Positions 8,229-16,360 of a stretch of 39,572 bases of DNA are shown piece by piece (positions within the stretch are counted from its first letter, which is position 1; each line of letters opens with the position of its first letter). The stretch comes from Paracoccus sp. (in: a-proteobacteria) (GTDB lineage: Bacteria > Pseudomonadota > Alphaproteobacteria > Rhodobacterales > Rhodobacteraceae). The stretch covers positions 1-39,572 of the forward strand of contig NZ_JAUNTJ010000024.1 in the NCBI RefSeq assembly GCF_030538755.1, in the 5' to 3' direction. The notes beneath the pieces are model-generated. The model worked only from the letters and a program-made list of their open reading frames with translations. It was not told the DNA's origin and ran no database searches. Made by a program: the position numbers and the translations under genes.

Positions 8229-8813
8229 ATGGTTGACCTGAACGGAAGTTTCCATCTTGTCGTTGCGGCATTCAAGCGCGCAATTATTACTATTTCGTTG
8301 ATGCTGGCAGGTTTTTCGGCGGCATTTGCACAAAATTCGCCGGATATGGATGCTTTGTTCGCGCAGCTTGCTCAACCAGAGGGCGAGGCGTGGCGGATCG
8401 CCGAATCGGATATACTGCGTGAATGGTCGCGGTCGGGGTCGGCTGCGATGGATGTGCTGCTAAGACGCGGCGAACAGGCGCTGGATGCGGGCGATGCCGA
8501 TGCGGCCATCGGCCATCTGACCGCGCTGACCGACCACGCCCCCGATTTTGCCGCCGGGTTTCAGGCCCGTGCAAGCGCCTTTGCCCTGCGCGGCGATTAC
8601 GGCCCCGCCGCCGCCGATCTGGCCCGTGTGCTGGAACTGGAGCCCCGCCATTTCGCCGCGCTGACCCAGCTTGGCGGCATGTTAGAGGAAATCGGCGACC
8701 AGGCCCGCGCCCGTGCCGCCTATCGCGCCAGCCTTGACATTCACCCCCATCAGCAAGAGGCCATCGACGGCGTGGCCCGGCTGGACAGGGCCTTGGCCGG
8801 AACAGGTATCTGA
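8229..8813 (+). CDS. Exported TPR-repeat protein
   Basis: A 194-residue protein. An N-terminal basic and hydrophobic stretch (FKRAIITISLMLAGFSAAFAQ) ends with an AFA-Q cleavage site, so it is probably periplasmic. Tetratricopeptide repeats follow at roughly 75-185 (ALDAGDADAAIGHLTAL, ALRGDYGPAAADLARVLELE, ARARAAYRASLDIHP). TPR proteins act as protein-protein scaffolds, and no partner is evident. The start is uncertain. ATG 8229 lies just after the short divergent gap, but the signal peptide would also work from a later codon. The stop is four bases before the helicase start, so the two are co-transcribed. Confidence 0.78.
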   Translation: MVDLNGSFHLVVAAFKRAIITISLMLAGFSAAFAQNSPDMDALFAQLAQPEGEAWRIAESDILREWSRSGSAAMDVLLRRGEQALDAGDADAAIGHLTALTDHAPDFAAGFQARASAFALRGDYGPAAADLARVLELEPRHFAALTQLGGMLEEIGDQARARAAYRASLDIHPHQQEAIDGVARLDRALAGTGI

Positions 8814-8817
8814 CTGC

Positions 8818-11781
8818 ATGAGCGATATGAACCGCCGCGTGACGGCTGTGCTGGGGCCGACGAATACCGGCAAGACGCATCATGCGATCCAGCGGATGCT
8901 GGCGCATCGCACCGGCGTGATCGGCCTGCCGCTGCGGCTGTTGGCGCGCGAGGTCTATGACCGCATCGTGGCCGCGCGCGGGCCAGGCGTCGTGGCGCTG
9001 GTCACGGGCGAGGAACGGATCGTGCCCGACCGGGTGCAATACTGGGTCGCCACGACCGAGGCCATGCCCGAGGTCGGCGCCGATTTCGTGGCCATCGACG
9101 AAATTCAGCTCTGCGCCGACCCGGAGCGTGGCCATGTCTTTACCGACCGGCTGCTGAATATGCGCGGGCTGCATGAAACCATGCTGCTGGGGTCCGACAC
9201 GATGCGCCCGGCCATCGCCGCGCTGATCCCCGGCGTTCAGTTCCAGCGCCGCGACCGATTCAGCGCGCTGACCTGGGCCGGGTCGAAAAAGCTGTCGCGG
9301 ATGCCGCCGCGCAGCGCCATCGTGGGGTTCAGCGTCGATGACGTCTATGCCACGGCCGAGCTGCTGCGCCGTCAAAAAGGCGGTTGCGCGGTGGTCATGG
9401 GCGCGCTCAGCCCCCGCACGCGGAACGCTCAGGTCGCTATGTATCAGGCCGGAGAGGTGGATTATCTGGTCGCCACCGACGCCATCGGCATGGGGCTGAA
9501 CCTCGACATCCGGCATGTGGCCTTTTCCGCGACGCACAAGTTCGACGGGAGACGGATGCGGCCGCTGTTCCCGCATGAAATCGGCCAGATCGCGGGCCGC
9601 GCCGGGCGCCATACCGAACCGGGCACCTTTGGCGTGACTGGTGATGTCGCCCCCTTGGACGAGGGCCTGATCGAGGCCATCGAAAACCACCGCTTTCAGC
9701 CGATCCAGCGGCTGATGTGGCGAAATGCCGCGCTGGAATTCGGCACGCTCGACCGGCTGGTCAGCAGCCTTGAAACGCAGCCCAACAGCCAGTGGCTGAC
9801 CCGCGGGCGCGAGGCGGATGATCTGCACGCGCTGAAATCGCTGCGCGATCTGCCGGAAATTCACGACCGCATCAGCCACCCGCGCGACATCCGGCTGTTG
9901 TGGGATGTGTGCCGCGTGCCTGATTTCCGGGGGATTTCGCCGCAGGAACATGTCAGCCTTTTGTCCCGCATTTTCAGCTTTTTGCATGACGGGCGTGGCA
10001 TTCCGTCGGACTGGATGGCAAAGGCGGTGTCGCGGATTGATAAAACGCAGGGCGATATTGACGCTTTGTCAAAACGTTTGGCGTATATCCGCACATGGAC
10101 TTATGTCGCGCAAAGAACTGGCTGGGTTCAGGACGAAAGCCATTGGCGCGGCGAAACCCGCGCTGTAGAAGACCGCCTGTCAGATGCGCTGCACGCCGCG
10201 CTGACGCAACGATTTGTGGACCGGCGCACATCCGTGCTGCTGCGCCGGCTCAAACAGAAGGAGAGCCTTGTGGCCGACGTGAATGACAAGGGCGAAGTAA
10301 CGGTCGAGGGCGAATTCGCCGGTCGGCTGGAAGGTTTCCGTTTCCGCCCCGACCAGACCGCCAGTTCGGACGAGGCACGGATGCTGAACCGCGCCAGCTA
10401 CGAGGCGCTGCGCCCGGAATTCCACCTGCGCGCCGACCGATTCTATAACGCCCCCGATACTGAACTGGATTTCACCGAACAGGGTGGCCTGATGTGGGGC
10501 AGCTCTGCCGTGGGCAAGCTGGTGCGTGGCGGCGACCCGCTGCACCCCGGGGTTGAGGCTTTCGTCGATGACGAGGCCGGGCCGGACATCGCCGACAAGG
10601 TGAAACGCCGCCTGCAACATTTCATCGACCGCAAGATCGCCACGCTGTTCGAACCGCTGCTGGCGATGCAAAAGGACGAGGCGCTGGCGGGGCTGGCGCG
10701 CGGCTTTGCTTTCCGTCTGGTCGAATCGCTGGGCATCCTGCCGCGCGATGGCGTCGCGAACGAGGTCAAGGAACTGGATCAGGAATCGCGCGGCCTGCTG
10801 CGCAAGCATGGTGTGCGATTCGGCCAGTTCACCATCTTTATGCCCGCGCTGCTGAAACCCGCGCCGACGCGGTTGCGGCTGGTGTTGTGGTCGCTGGCCG
10901 AAGGCTTGGCCGAATTCCCCGAAAGCCCGCCGCCCGGTCTGGTGACGATCCCGCACCTGCCCGAAGTGCCGCGCGGGCATTACACGCTGTCGGGCTATCA
11001 CCCGGCAGGCGACCGGGCGATTCGCATCGACATGCTGGAACGTCTGGCCGATCTGATCCGCACGCAGGACACGCGGGCGGGGTTCGAGGCCAATCCCGAC
11101 ATGCTGTCGATTACCGGCATGACGCTGGATCAGTTCGCCGGGCTGATGGAAGGTCTGGGCTATGCCGCCGAAAAGGGCGAGCGGCTGAAACAGCGCGCCG
11201 AACCGGCGGCGGCTGTCCCTGAACCCGCCGCCGCCCCTGAAGGTGAGACAGGCGCGATCCTGACCGAAGAAGAATCGGTTCTGGCCGCCGAAACCCGCGC
11301 CAGGTGGGAGGCCGAACAAGCCGCCCGCAAGGCAGCCGAAGCCGAAGCTGCTGCCGCAGAGGGTGGCGATGCGGCGGCTGCCGAAGGTCAGGATGCCGAG
11401 GCGACGGCAGACCCTGCCGCGCCGGAAATGGAAACCTTCTACACCTTCCGCTGGGCGCCCCGCCCGCGCGGCAATCGCCGTCCGCAGGGGGATCGCCCGC
11501 AAGCTCAGGGCCAGCGTCGCGGCCCGCGCCGCGACGGCGCTCAGGCCGACGCGCCGCAGGGCGAACGCCGCGAACGTCACGGCAAGGGCGGCAAGCCGGG
11601 CGAGGATCGTTCGGGCAACCACGACCGCCATGGCGAAGGCAAGCCGCGCGGCAAGGGCGGCCCGAAAAAGGGCGGCAAGCCCGGCGGGCAGGGGCCGAAA
11701 ACCTTCTCCTCCCGCCCCGAGAAAAAGGCCGATCCCGACAGCCCCTTCGCCATTCTGGCGCAGCTCAAGGGCAATAAATGA
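8818..11781 (+). CDS. Suv3-like ATP-dependent RNA helicase
   Basis: A 987-residue superfamily 2 helicase of the Suv3 type, the alphaproteobacterial relative of the mitochondrial degradosome helicase. Motif I is GPTNTGKT (13-20), motif II is DEIQ (94-97), and motif VI is QIAGRAGR (257-264). The Suv3 C-terminal region follows to about residue 790. The last 200 residues form a tail rich first in Ala/Glu and then in Arg/Gly/Lys/Pro, probably disordered and RNA-binding. The presumed role is unwinding structured RNA during decay. ATG 8818 follows the TPR stop, and the gene end overlaps the NTF2-like gene (ATGA). The downstream S4 gene also encodes an RNA-binding protein. Confidence 0.9.
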   Translation: MSDMNRRVTAVLGPTNTGKTHHAIQRMLAHRTGVIGLPLRLLAREVYDRIVAARGPGVVALVTGEERIVPDRVQYWVATTEAMPEVGADFVAIDEIQLCADPERGHVFTDRLLNMRGLHETMLLGSDTMRPAIAALIPGVQFQRRDRFSALTWAGSKKLSRMPPRSAIVGFSVDDVYATAELLRRQKGGCAVVMGALSPRTRNAQVAMYQAGEVDYLVATDAIGMGLNLDIRHVAFSATHKFDGRRMRPLFPHEIGQIAGRAGRHTEPGTFGVTGDVAPLDEGLIEAIENHRFQPIQRLMWRNAALEFGTLDRLVSSLETQPNSQWLTRGREADDLHALKSLRDLPEIHDRISHPRDIRLLWDVCRVPDFRGISPQEHVSLLSRIFSFLHDGRGIPSDWMAKAVSRIDKTQGDIDALSKRLAYIRTWTYVAQRTGWVQDESHWRGETRAVEDRLSDALHAALTQRFVDRRTSVLLRRLKQKESLVADVNDKGEVTVEGEFAGRLEGFRFRPDQTASSDEARMLNRASYEALRPEFHLRADRFYNAPDTELDFTEQGGLMWGSSAVGKLVRGGDPLHPGVEAFVDDEAGPDIADKVKRRLQHFIDRKIATLFEPLLAMQKDEALAGLARGFAFRLVESLGILPRDGVANEVKELDQESRGLLRKHGVRFGQFTIFMPALLKPAPTRLRLVLWSLAEGLAEFPESPPPGLVTIPHLPEVPRGHYTLSGYHPAGDRAIRIDMLERLADLIRTQDTRAGFEANPDMLSITGMTLDQFAGLMEGLGYAAEKGERLKQRAEPAAAVPEPAAAPEGETGAILTEEESVLAAETRARWEAEQAARKAAEAEAAAAEGGDAAAAEGQDAEATADPAAPEMETFYTFRWAPRPRGNRRPQGDRPQAQGQRRGPRRDGAQADAPQGERRERHGKGGKPGEDRSGNHDRHGEGKPRGKGGPKKGGKPGGQGPKTFSSRPEKKADPDSPFAILAQLKGNK

Positions 11782-12233
11782 CGGCTGGGGGCGCGGCGCT
11801 TGTCCGCGCCTTTTGGTCGGCGATGAACGGAAATGACTGGGGCGCGGTGGCCGAACGGTTTCTGGCCCCCGATTTCACCGCGTTCTGGCCTCAATCCGCC
11901 GAGGTGATCGAGGGGCGTGATGCCTTTGCCCGCATCAACGCCGCCTTTCCGGGGCAGGGCGGCTGGCGGTTTCAGATCGTCAGCCTGCTGGCAGATTCGG
12001 CCGACAGCACCGCGCCAGATGCTGTTTCGCCCGGCAACGGCGATAACATCCGCGTCGTGACCGATACCCGCATCACTCAGGCCGATCACAATATCACCGC
12101 CCGCGTTATCACCTTTCACGACATCGCCGGCGGGCTGATCCGGCGGCAGACCGAATTCTGGCCCGACCCTTATCCGGTGCCCGAATGGCGGCGCGGGATG
12201 CTGACGCTGGACCCTCAACGGGCGCGGTTCTGA
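11778..12233 (+). CDS. NTF2-like (SnoaL-type) protein
   Basis: A 151-residue protein with the NTF2-like cone fold pattern: an N-terminal helix pair (LVRAFWSAMNGNDWGAVAERF), APDFTAFWP, VIEGRDAFARINAAF, and a strand-rich second half ending with FHDIAGGLIRRQTEFWPDP. Such proteins are small isomerases, cyclases or ligand-binding proteins, and nothing here identifies the ligand. It overlaps the helicase stop by four bases and ends one base into the S4 start, so it is translated as part of the helicase operon. Confidence 0.72.
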   Translation: MTAGGAALVRAFWSAMNGNDWGAVAERFLAPDFTAFWPQSAEVIEGRDAFARINAAFPGQGGWRFQIVSLLADSADSTAPDAVSPGNGDNIRVVTDTRITQADHNITARVITFHDIAGGLIRRQTEFWPDPYPVPEWRRGMLTLDPQRARF

Positions 12234-12517
12234 TGACGGGCGACGATACCGCGCGGCTGGACAAGTGGCTGTTCTTCGCCCGCATCTTCAAATCGCGCGG
12301 GCTGGCGGCCGAACGGATCGAGGGCGGCGGCGTGCGCATCAACGGCGCGCCGGTGCGCAAGCCGGGCCGCACCATCCGCCCCGGCGACCAGATCACCGTA
12401 TCGGCGCAGGGGCGCGTCATCGCGCTGCGCGTGCTGGCCCCCGGCACCCGGCGCGGCCCCGCGGCCGAGGCGCAGGGCCTGTATGAACTGCTGGGCAACG
12501 ATGCGTCGCAGGCGTGA
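12233..12517 (+). CDS. RNA-binding S4 domain protein (HslR-like)
   Basis: A 94-residue S4 RNA-binding protein similar in plan to HslR/Hsp15, which recognises 50S subunits carrying stalled nascent chains. The S4 motif covers about residues 8-70: RLDKWLFFARIFKSRGLAAE, then GGVRINGAPVRKPGRTIRPG. The C-terminal tail is short and basic. The start at 12233 overlaps the preceding stop (TGATG arrangement). It lies in the helicase operon, which suits an RNA/ribosome-related role; the specific function is inferred from the family. Confidence 0.9.
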   Translation: MTGDDTARLDKWLFFARIFKSRGLAAERIEGGGVRINGAPVRKPGRTIRPGDQITVSAQGRVIALRVLAPGTRRGPAAEAQGLYELLGNDASQA

Positions 12518-12604
12518 TGGCGCTGCCGCTTTTCGCCGCGCCCGGCCTTGAATGATCGGGCGCCTGCGCGTAACTAGCCCCTCGAATAATAGGGAACGCG
12601 CGCC

Positions 12605-12943
12605 ATGACCTATGTCGTCACCGACAACTGCATCATGTGCAAATACACTGATTGCGTCGAAGTCTGTCCCGTGGATTGCTTCTACGAGGGGGAAAACACG
12701 CTGGTGATTCACCCCGATGAATGTATCGACTGTGGCGTGTGCGAACCGGAATGCCCGGCCGATGCGATCCGCCCGGATACCGAACCGGACATGGAAAAAT
12801 GGGTCGAATTCAACCGGGAATATTCCGAAAAGTGGCCCGTTATCACTCGTAAGAAAGACCCGATGCCCACGGCCGAGGAAATGGACGGGGTTGCGGGCAA
12901 GCTGGACAAATACTTTTCGCCCAATCCCGGCGAAGGCGATTGA
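12605..12943 (+). CDS. fdxA: 7Fe ferredoxin FdxA
   Basis: A 112-residue ferredoxin with one [3Fe-4S] and one [4Fe-4S] cluster, matching the Azotobacter FdI/FdxA plan. C9, C17 and C50 fit the 3Fe site, and C21, C40, C43 and C46 fit the 4Fe site. The C-terminal half ([19 protein letters not shown]) is the long tail typical of FdxA. It is a cytoplasmic one-electron carrier whose partner is not evident. AGGGAA lies upstream of the ATG. It is 87 bp after the S4 gene and may share its transcript. A clear intrinsic terminator follows at 13062-13091. Confidence 0.96.
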   Translation: MTYVVTDNCIMCKYTDCVEVCPVDCFYEGENTLVIHPDECIDCGVCEPECPADAIRPDTEPDMEKWVEFNREYSEKWPVITRKKDPMPTAEEMDGVAGKLDKYFSPNPGEGD

Positions 12944-13061
12944 TCTGCGCGGTTGCGCCGCACCTGCTGCGATGCTGATTCGGCACCGCAGCATTGGTGC
13001 GTTTCGGCCCTTCATTTGTTAACGCATTGATAAGATTTGTATCCCCGCGCGGGGTTGGCAG

Positions 13062-13091
13062 GCGGCTCTGATCGCGCAAGCCGCTTTTTTT
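13062..13091 (+). terminator. fdxA intrinsic terminator
   Basis: The stem GCGGCT (13062-13067) pairs with AGCCGC (13079-13084) and is followed by seven T. It lies about 120 bp after the fdxA stop. Confidence 0.75.
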
Positions 13092-13193
13092 ATGGCGTTT
13101 TTTGTGTTATGTTGCTGTCACAATCGCGCTGCCCGCTGCGCGCGCATCCCCAGATGACCCGCCCTCTGCCGGTGCGGGTGACATAACGAAAAC

Positions 13194-13236
13194 CACAAGG
13201 GCCAAGGGCGGTCGCTGCCGCCCAAGGCCCTTTGTG
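13194..13236 (+). promoter_or_regulatory. Two-tier hairpin in carD leader
   Basis: An outer stem CACAAGGGCC / GGCCCTTTGTG (one bulge), an AA/AA internal loop, then an inner stem GGGCGG / CCGCCC with a 6-nt loop. It ends 35 nt before the carD ATG and leaves the ribosome-binding site (13260-13267) free. It could be an attenuator, a stabilising 5' structure or a terminator of a short upstream transcript; the sequence does not decide. Confidence 0.45.
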
Positions 13237-13271
13237 TCCTGCATCCCGCCGGGCACATGCAAGAGGAAGCC

Positions 13272-13781
13272 ATGTCGAAAACGAAAAAAGCCGAATTTCG
13301 CCCCGATGATTTTGTGGTCTATCCCGCCCATGGTGTGGGGCGGATCATGTCGATCGAGGAACAAGAGGTTGCCGGGCTGCGCCTGGAAATGTTCGTGATT
13401 TCCTTTGAAAAGGACAAGATGACCCTGCGCGTTCCGACCGCGCGCGCCACCGAAATCGGGATGCGCGGCCTGTCCAGCCCCGATCTGATCGCCAAGGCGC
13501 TGGAAACGTTGAAGGGCAAGGCCCGCGTCAAGCGCGCGATGTGGTCGCGCCGGGCGCAGGAATATGAACAAAAGATCAATTCGGGCGACCTGATGTCCAT
13601 CGCCGAGGTGGTGCGCGACCTGCATCGCAACGACGACCAGCGCGAACAGTCCTATTCCGAACGCCAGCTTTACGAAGCCGCGCTGGACCGGCTGACCCGC
13701 GAAGTCGCCGCTGTCGGCGGGCTGGATGAAGGCGCGGCGCAAAAGCGCGTGGACGAGGTGCTGACCAGCCGCGCGGCGTGA
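13272..13781 (+). CDS. carD: CarD family transcriptional regulator
   Basis: A 169-residue CarD protein, which binds the RNA polymerase beta subunit through its N-terminal Tudor-like domain (FRPDDFVVYPAHGVGRIMSI, about 8-70) and promoter DNA through a C-terminal helical domain (about 75-165). In Rhodobacter-like bacteria CarD stabilises open complexes at many promoters. The conserved Trp that wedges into the bubble is probably W98 in KRAMWSRR. The start at 13272 is preceded by AAGAGGAAG. The length is normal. It is transcribed alone, between the upstream leader hairpin and a strong terminator. Confidence 0.95.
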   Translation: MSKTKKAEFRPDDFVVYPAHGVGRIMSIEEQEVAGLRLEMFVISFEKDKMTLRVPTARATEIGMRGLSSPDLIAKALETLKGKARVKRAMWSRRAQEYEQKINSGDLMSIAEVVRDLHRNDDQREQSYSERQLYEAALDRLTREVAAVGGLDEGAAQKRVDEVLTSRAA

Positions 13782-13797
13782 CTGGCGCGGCATAGCG

Positions 13798-13830
13798 GCA
13801 AAAGGGCACCTTGCGCGGGTGCCCTTTTGC
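13798..13830 (+). terminator. carD intrinsic terminator
   Basis: A perfect 13-bp stem, GCAAAAGGGCACC (13798-13810) against GGTGCCCTTTTGC (13818-13830), begins 17 bp after the carD stop. The U-run is built into the 3' arm, and the A-run in the 5' arm makes it potentially bidirectional. Confidence 0.85.
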
Positions 13831-13864
13831 ATAAGAATGTCATAAAATCAGCCGGAAAGGTCAG

Positions 13865-13893
13865 TTGACTCTGATACCTGCCGGGCCTAGCAG
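13865..13893 (+). promoter_or_regulatory. Putative promoter of the Hint protein gene
   Basis: TTGACT (13865-13870), a 17-bp spacer, TAGCAG (13888-13893). It lies 80 bp before the start codon and after the carD terminator, the only place such a promoter could be. The -10 is weak. Confidence 0.35.
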
Positions 13894-13973
13894 TGATACT
13901 GCCGGATACCCGGCCCAACCGGCGGCGTGCCGCCTCGATACCGCGATTATGCGGCTGTCTGAAAGGATATATT

Positions 13974-15317
13974 ATGGCTACTAAGCAGACGTTTAAGTGG
14001 ACTGATTATGCGAACAGTTCAACCTCGACGACCAGCGTAAAGGACGGCTTTACCTACGACGATGAAGGCCCGGCCACCATCCGTGTTGATCCGGCAAGTG
14101 GCGCGGGTGCGGCCTCTATTCAAAGCACTGGCAGCAGCGGTGTTGCGCAAACGACCCCGCAGGGTAACGACCCCTCTGGCACCGCCTATGACAACCAGTC
14201 GGAAATGCGCATCGGCCTGCGGAGCGGGCAAAGTGTAACCACAAACATCAACTTTGACCCCGACAGCACACCTGCGGACCCGGCCAATCCCGGAGTCGAG
14301 GTGACGAATGTCGATTTTCGCATCTTGCGTCTGGAAAACGGCCAGACAGGCGTAAACAGCGCAACATCAAGATCGGCAGTTACGATCAAAGCCTATGATG
14401 CCGATGGCAATCTGGTTCCCATTACGGTCACTCCGGGCAATATGGTTGATGTCACGACCAATGCCGATGGTTCGGTGATGGTCACGGGTAGATTGGCTTC
14501 GGGCAGTTCGACCGGCACCAGAAACTGGGGGAACCAAGGCTACCCCCCGCATAATTCCACAGCGATTTCGCGGGCTGAACAGGTGTCCGCGCTGGTCCAG
14601 ATCGCCGGGCCGGTCGCCCGGATCGAGGTGACAGCGACATATACTGGAACGAACGCCAACGGTGAAGCATATCCGACGATGACCGATATTAATTATTGGT
14701 CGGAAGCAGTCGTTTGTTTTGTCTCGGGCACATTGATCGAAACCGATCAGGGGCTGGTTGCCGTCGAAGACCTGCAAGAAGGCATGATGGTGCTGACGCG
14801 GGACGAAGGTTTCCAGCCCGTTCGTTGGGCCGGGCAGACCCGTTTGCCGCTGATAAAGCAGGATAATGTTCGCCCGATTCGGATCAAGGCCGGTGCTTTG
14901 GGGGATGGTATTCCTTCGGCTGATTTGCTGGTCAGTCCGCAGCACCGGATTTTGGTGCGTTCGGCCATTGCCCACAGAATGTTTGGCACGGACGAGGTTT
15001 TGGTCGCTGCCAAGCAATTGCTGCAACTGGATGGTATCGACATTGCCGATGATATGGATGCGGTGACGTATGTTCACTTCATGTTTGATCGGCACCAGAT
15101 TGTCTTGTCCAACGGCGCGGAAACGGAATCGCTTTATACCGGACCCGAGGCGATCAAATCCGTGGGCGCTGCCGCGCGTCGGGAAATCTTTGCAATCTTT
15201 CCCGAACTGCGTGACCGCGATTACATGCCGGAACCGGTCCGGCATCTGGCCTCGGGGCGGATGGGGCGCAAGCTGGCTGTGCGCCACGCGCAAAACCATA
15301 AACCACTGGTCAACTGA
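13974..15317 (+). CDS. Hint (Hedgehog/intein) domain protein
   Basis: A 447-residue protein. Residues 1-245 are Thr/Ser/Asn/Gly-rich and strand-like (FKWTDYANSSTSTTSVKDGF; VTATYTGTNANGE) with no cytoplasmic signature and no classical signal peptide. Residues 246-447 are a Hint domain of the type common in Rhodobacterales: CFVSGTLIET begins with the presumed nucleophile C248, and SPQHRILV carries a conserved His (H324). Hint domains promote N-S acyl shift and autocleavage or ester transfer. Here the first half would be the released or modified part. It is probably a secreted or surface protein by an unidentified route. GAAAGGAT precedes ATG 13974. It stands alone between two terminators. Confidence 0.82.
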   Translation: MATKQTFKWTDYANSSTSTTSVKDGFTYDDEGPATIRVDPASGAGAASIQSTGSSGVAQTTPQGNDPSGTAYDNQSEMRIGLRSGQSVTTNINFDPDSTPADPANPGVEVTNVDFRILRLENGQTGVNSATSRSAVTIKAYDADGNLVPITVTPGNMVDVTTNADGSVMVTGRLASGSSTGTRNWGNQGYPPHNSTAISRAEQVSALVQIAGPVARIEVTATYTGTNANGEAYPTMTDINYWSEAVVCFVSGTLIETDQGLVAVEDLQEGMMVLTRDEGFQPVRWAGQTRLPLIKQDNVRPIRIKAGALGDGIPSADLLVSPQHRILVRSAIAHRMFGTDEVLVAAKQLLQLDGIDIADDMDAVTYVHFMFDRHQIVLSNGAETESLYTGPEAIKSVGAAARREIFAIFPELRDRDYMPEPVRHLASGRMGRKLAVRHAQNHKPLVN

Positions 15318-15324
15318 TCGCGAC

Positions 15325-15350
15325 AAGGCCCGCCCCTCTGGCGGGCCTTT
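15325..15350 (+). terminator. Terminator of the Hint protein gene
   Basis: The stem AAGGCCCGCC (15325-15334) pairs with GGCGGGCCTT (15340-15349), eight bases after the stop, with a short T-run built in. Confidence 0.75.
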
Positions 15351-15439
15351 CCCGTTTCGCGGCCCTTGCATGTCGTGGACAAGGGGCCGTGCTGCGCCTA
15401 TAAGGCGCGCAAAATCCCGCAGATATGCAAAGGCGCAAC

Positions 15440-16360
15440 ATGACGATCAAGGTTTTCGGCCACACCGCCCCCGATACGGATTCGACCGGCTCGCCCATCA
15501 TCTGGGCCTGGTATCTGAACGAAGTCCGCAAGCAGCCGGCCAAGGCCGTTCTTCAGGGCGAACCGAATACTGAAGCGGCGTGGATGCTGAACCGCTGGCG
15601 TCTGGACAAGCCCGAAATCATCGCTGACGTGGCCGCCGGCGACAAATGCGTGATCGTGGACACCAACAACCCCGCCGAACTGCCCGCCAGTCTGGCCGAA
15701 GCCGAGGTGATCGAGATCATCGATCACCACCTGCTGGCCGGTGGCGTGAAGACCAAAAGCCCGATCAACATCACCATCCGTCCGCTGGCCTGCACCGCCA
15801 CGATCATGCACGACCTGATCGGCGACGACATGGCCCGCGCGCCCGAGGGGATCAAGGGCGCGATGCTGACCTGCATCCTGTCCGACACGCTGGAATTCCG
15901 CAGCCCGACGACGACTCCGCATGATCGCGCCGTCGCCGAAAAGCTGGCGGCCGATCTGGGCGTGAACATCACCGACTATGCGACCGAAATGTTCGCCGCG
16001 AAATCCGATGTCTCGGCCTTTTCCGACGATGCTCTGCTGAAAATGGACAGCAAGGAATATGAACTGGGCGGCAAGCAGTTGCGCGTTTCGGTGCTGGAAA
16101 CCACCGCGCCGCAGGTTCTGCTGGACCGCAAGGCTGCGCTGATGGCCGCCATGCCCGCCGTTGCCGCCGCCGATGGTGCCGACGAGGTGCTGCTGTTCAT
16201 CGTGGACATCCTGAAAGAAGAGGCCACCCTGCTGGTGCCCAACGATTTCGTCAAACAGGTGGCCGAGCGCAGCTTTGGCGTGGTCGTGACCGGCGACAGC
16301 GTGGTTCTGCCCGGCGTGATGAGCCGCAAAAAGCAGATCATCCCCGTTCTGGCGGTCTGA
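15440..16360 (+). CDS. ppaC: Manganese-dependent inorganic pyrophosphatase (class II, DHH)
   Basis: A 306-residue family II pyrophosphatase that hydrolyses PPi to two phosphates to pull biosynthetic reactions forward. The metal-site motifs are GHTAPDTDS (H8, D12, D14) and IDHH (D95-H97), and the C-terminal DHHA2 domain carries SRKKQIIP, the substrate-binding SRKKQ signature. The length is normal. I chose ATG 15440 over the one at 15425 because AAAGG lies at the right distance before it. Its last base is the first base of the HAD gene start, so the two are coupled. Confidence 0.95.
   Translation: MTIKVFGHTAPDTDSTGSPIIWAWYLNEVRKQPAKAVLQGEPNTEAAWMLNRWRLDKPEIIADVAAGDKCVIVDTNNPAELPASLAEAEVIEIIDHHLLAGGVKTKSPINITIRPLACTATIMHDLIGDDMARAPEGIKGAMLTCILSDTLEFRSPTTTPHDRAVAEKLAADLGVNITDYATEMFAAKSDVSAFSDDALLKMDSKEYELGGKQLRVSVLETTAPQVLLDRKAALMAAMPAVAAADGADEVLLFIVDILKEEATLLVPNDFVKQVAERSFGVVVTGDSVVLPGVMSRKKQIIPVLAV

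Larger units (their letters stand above)
12944..13271. other. Intergenic region between fdxA and carD
   Basis: These 328 bp contain the fdxA terminator (13062-13091), an AT-rich stretch at about 13085-13115 that probably holds the carD promoter, and a strong two-tier hairpin (13194-13236) in the presumed carD leader. I see no small ORF with a convincing start. Confidence 0.6.

Noticed and set aside
8290-9987. 565-codon open frame antisense to the TPR and helicase genes
   Set aside because: Same reason: it mirrors genes with recognisable motifs and shows only His/Arg/Gly-rich sequence.
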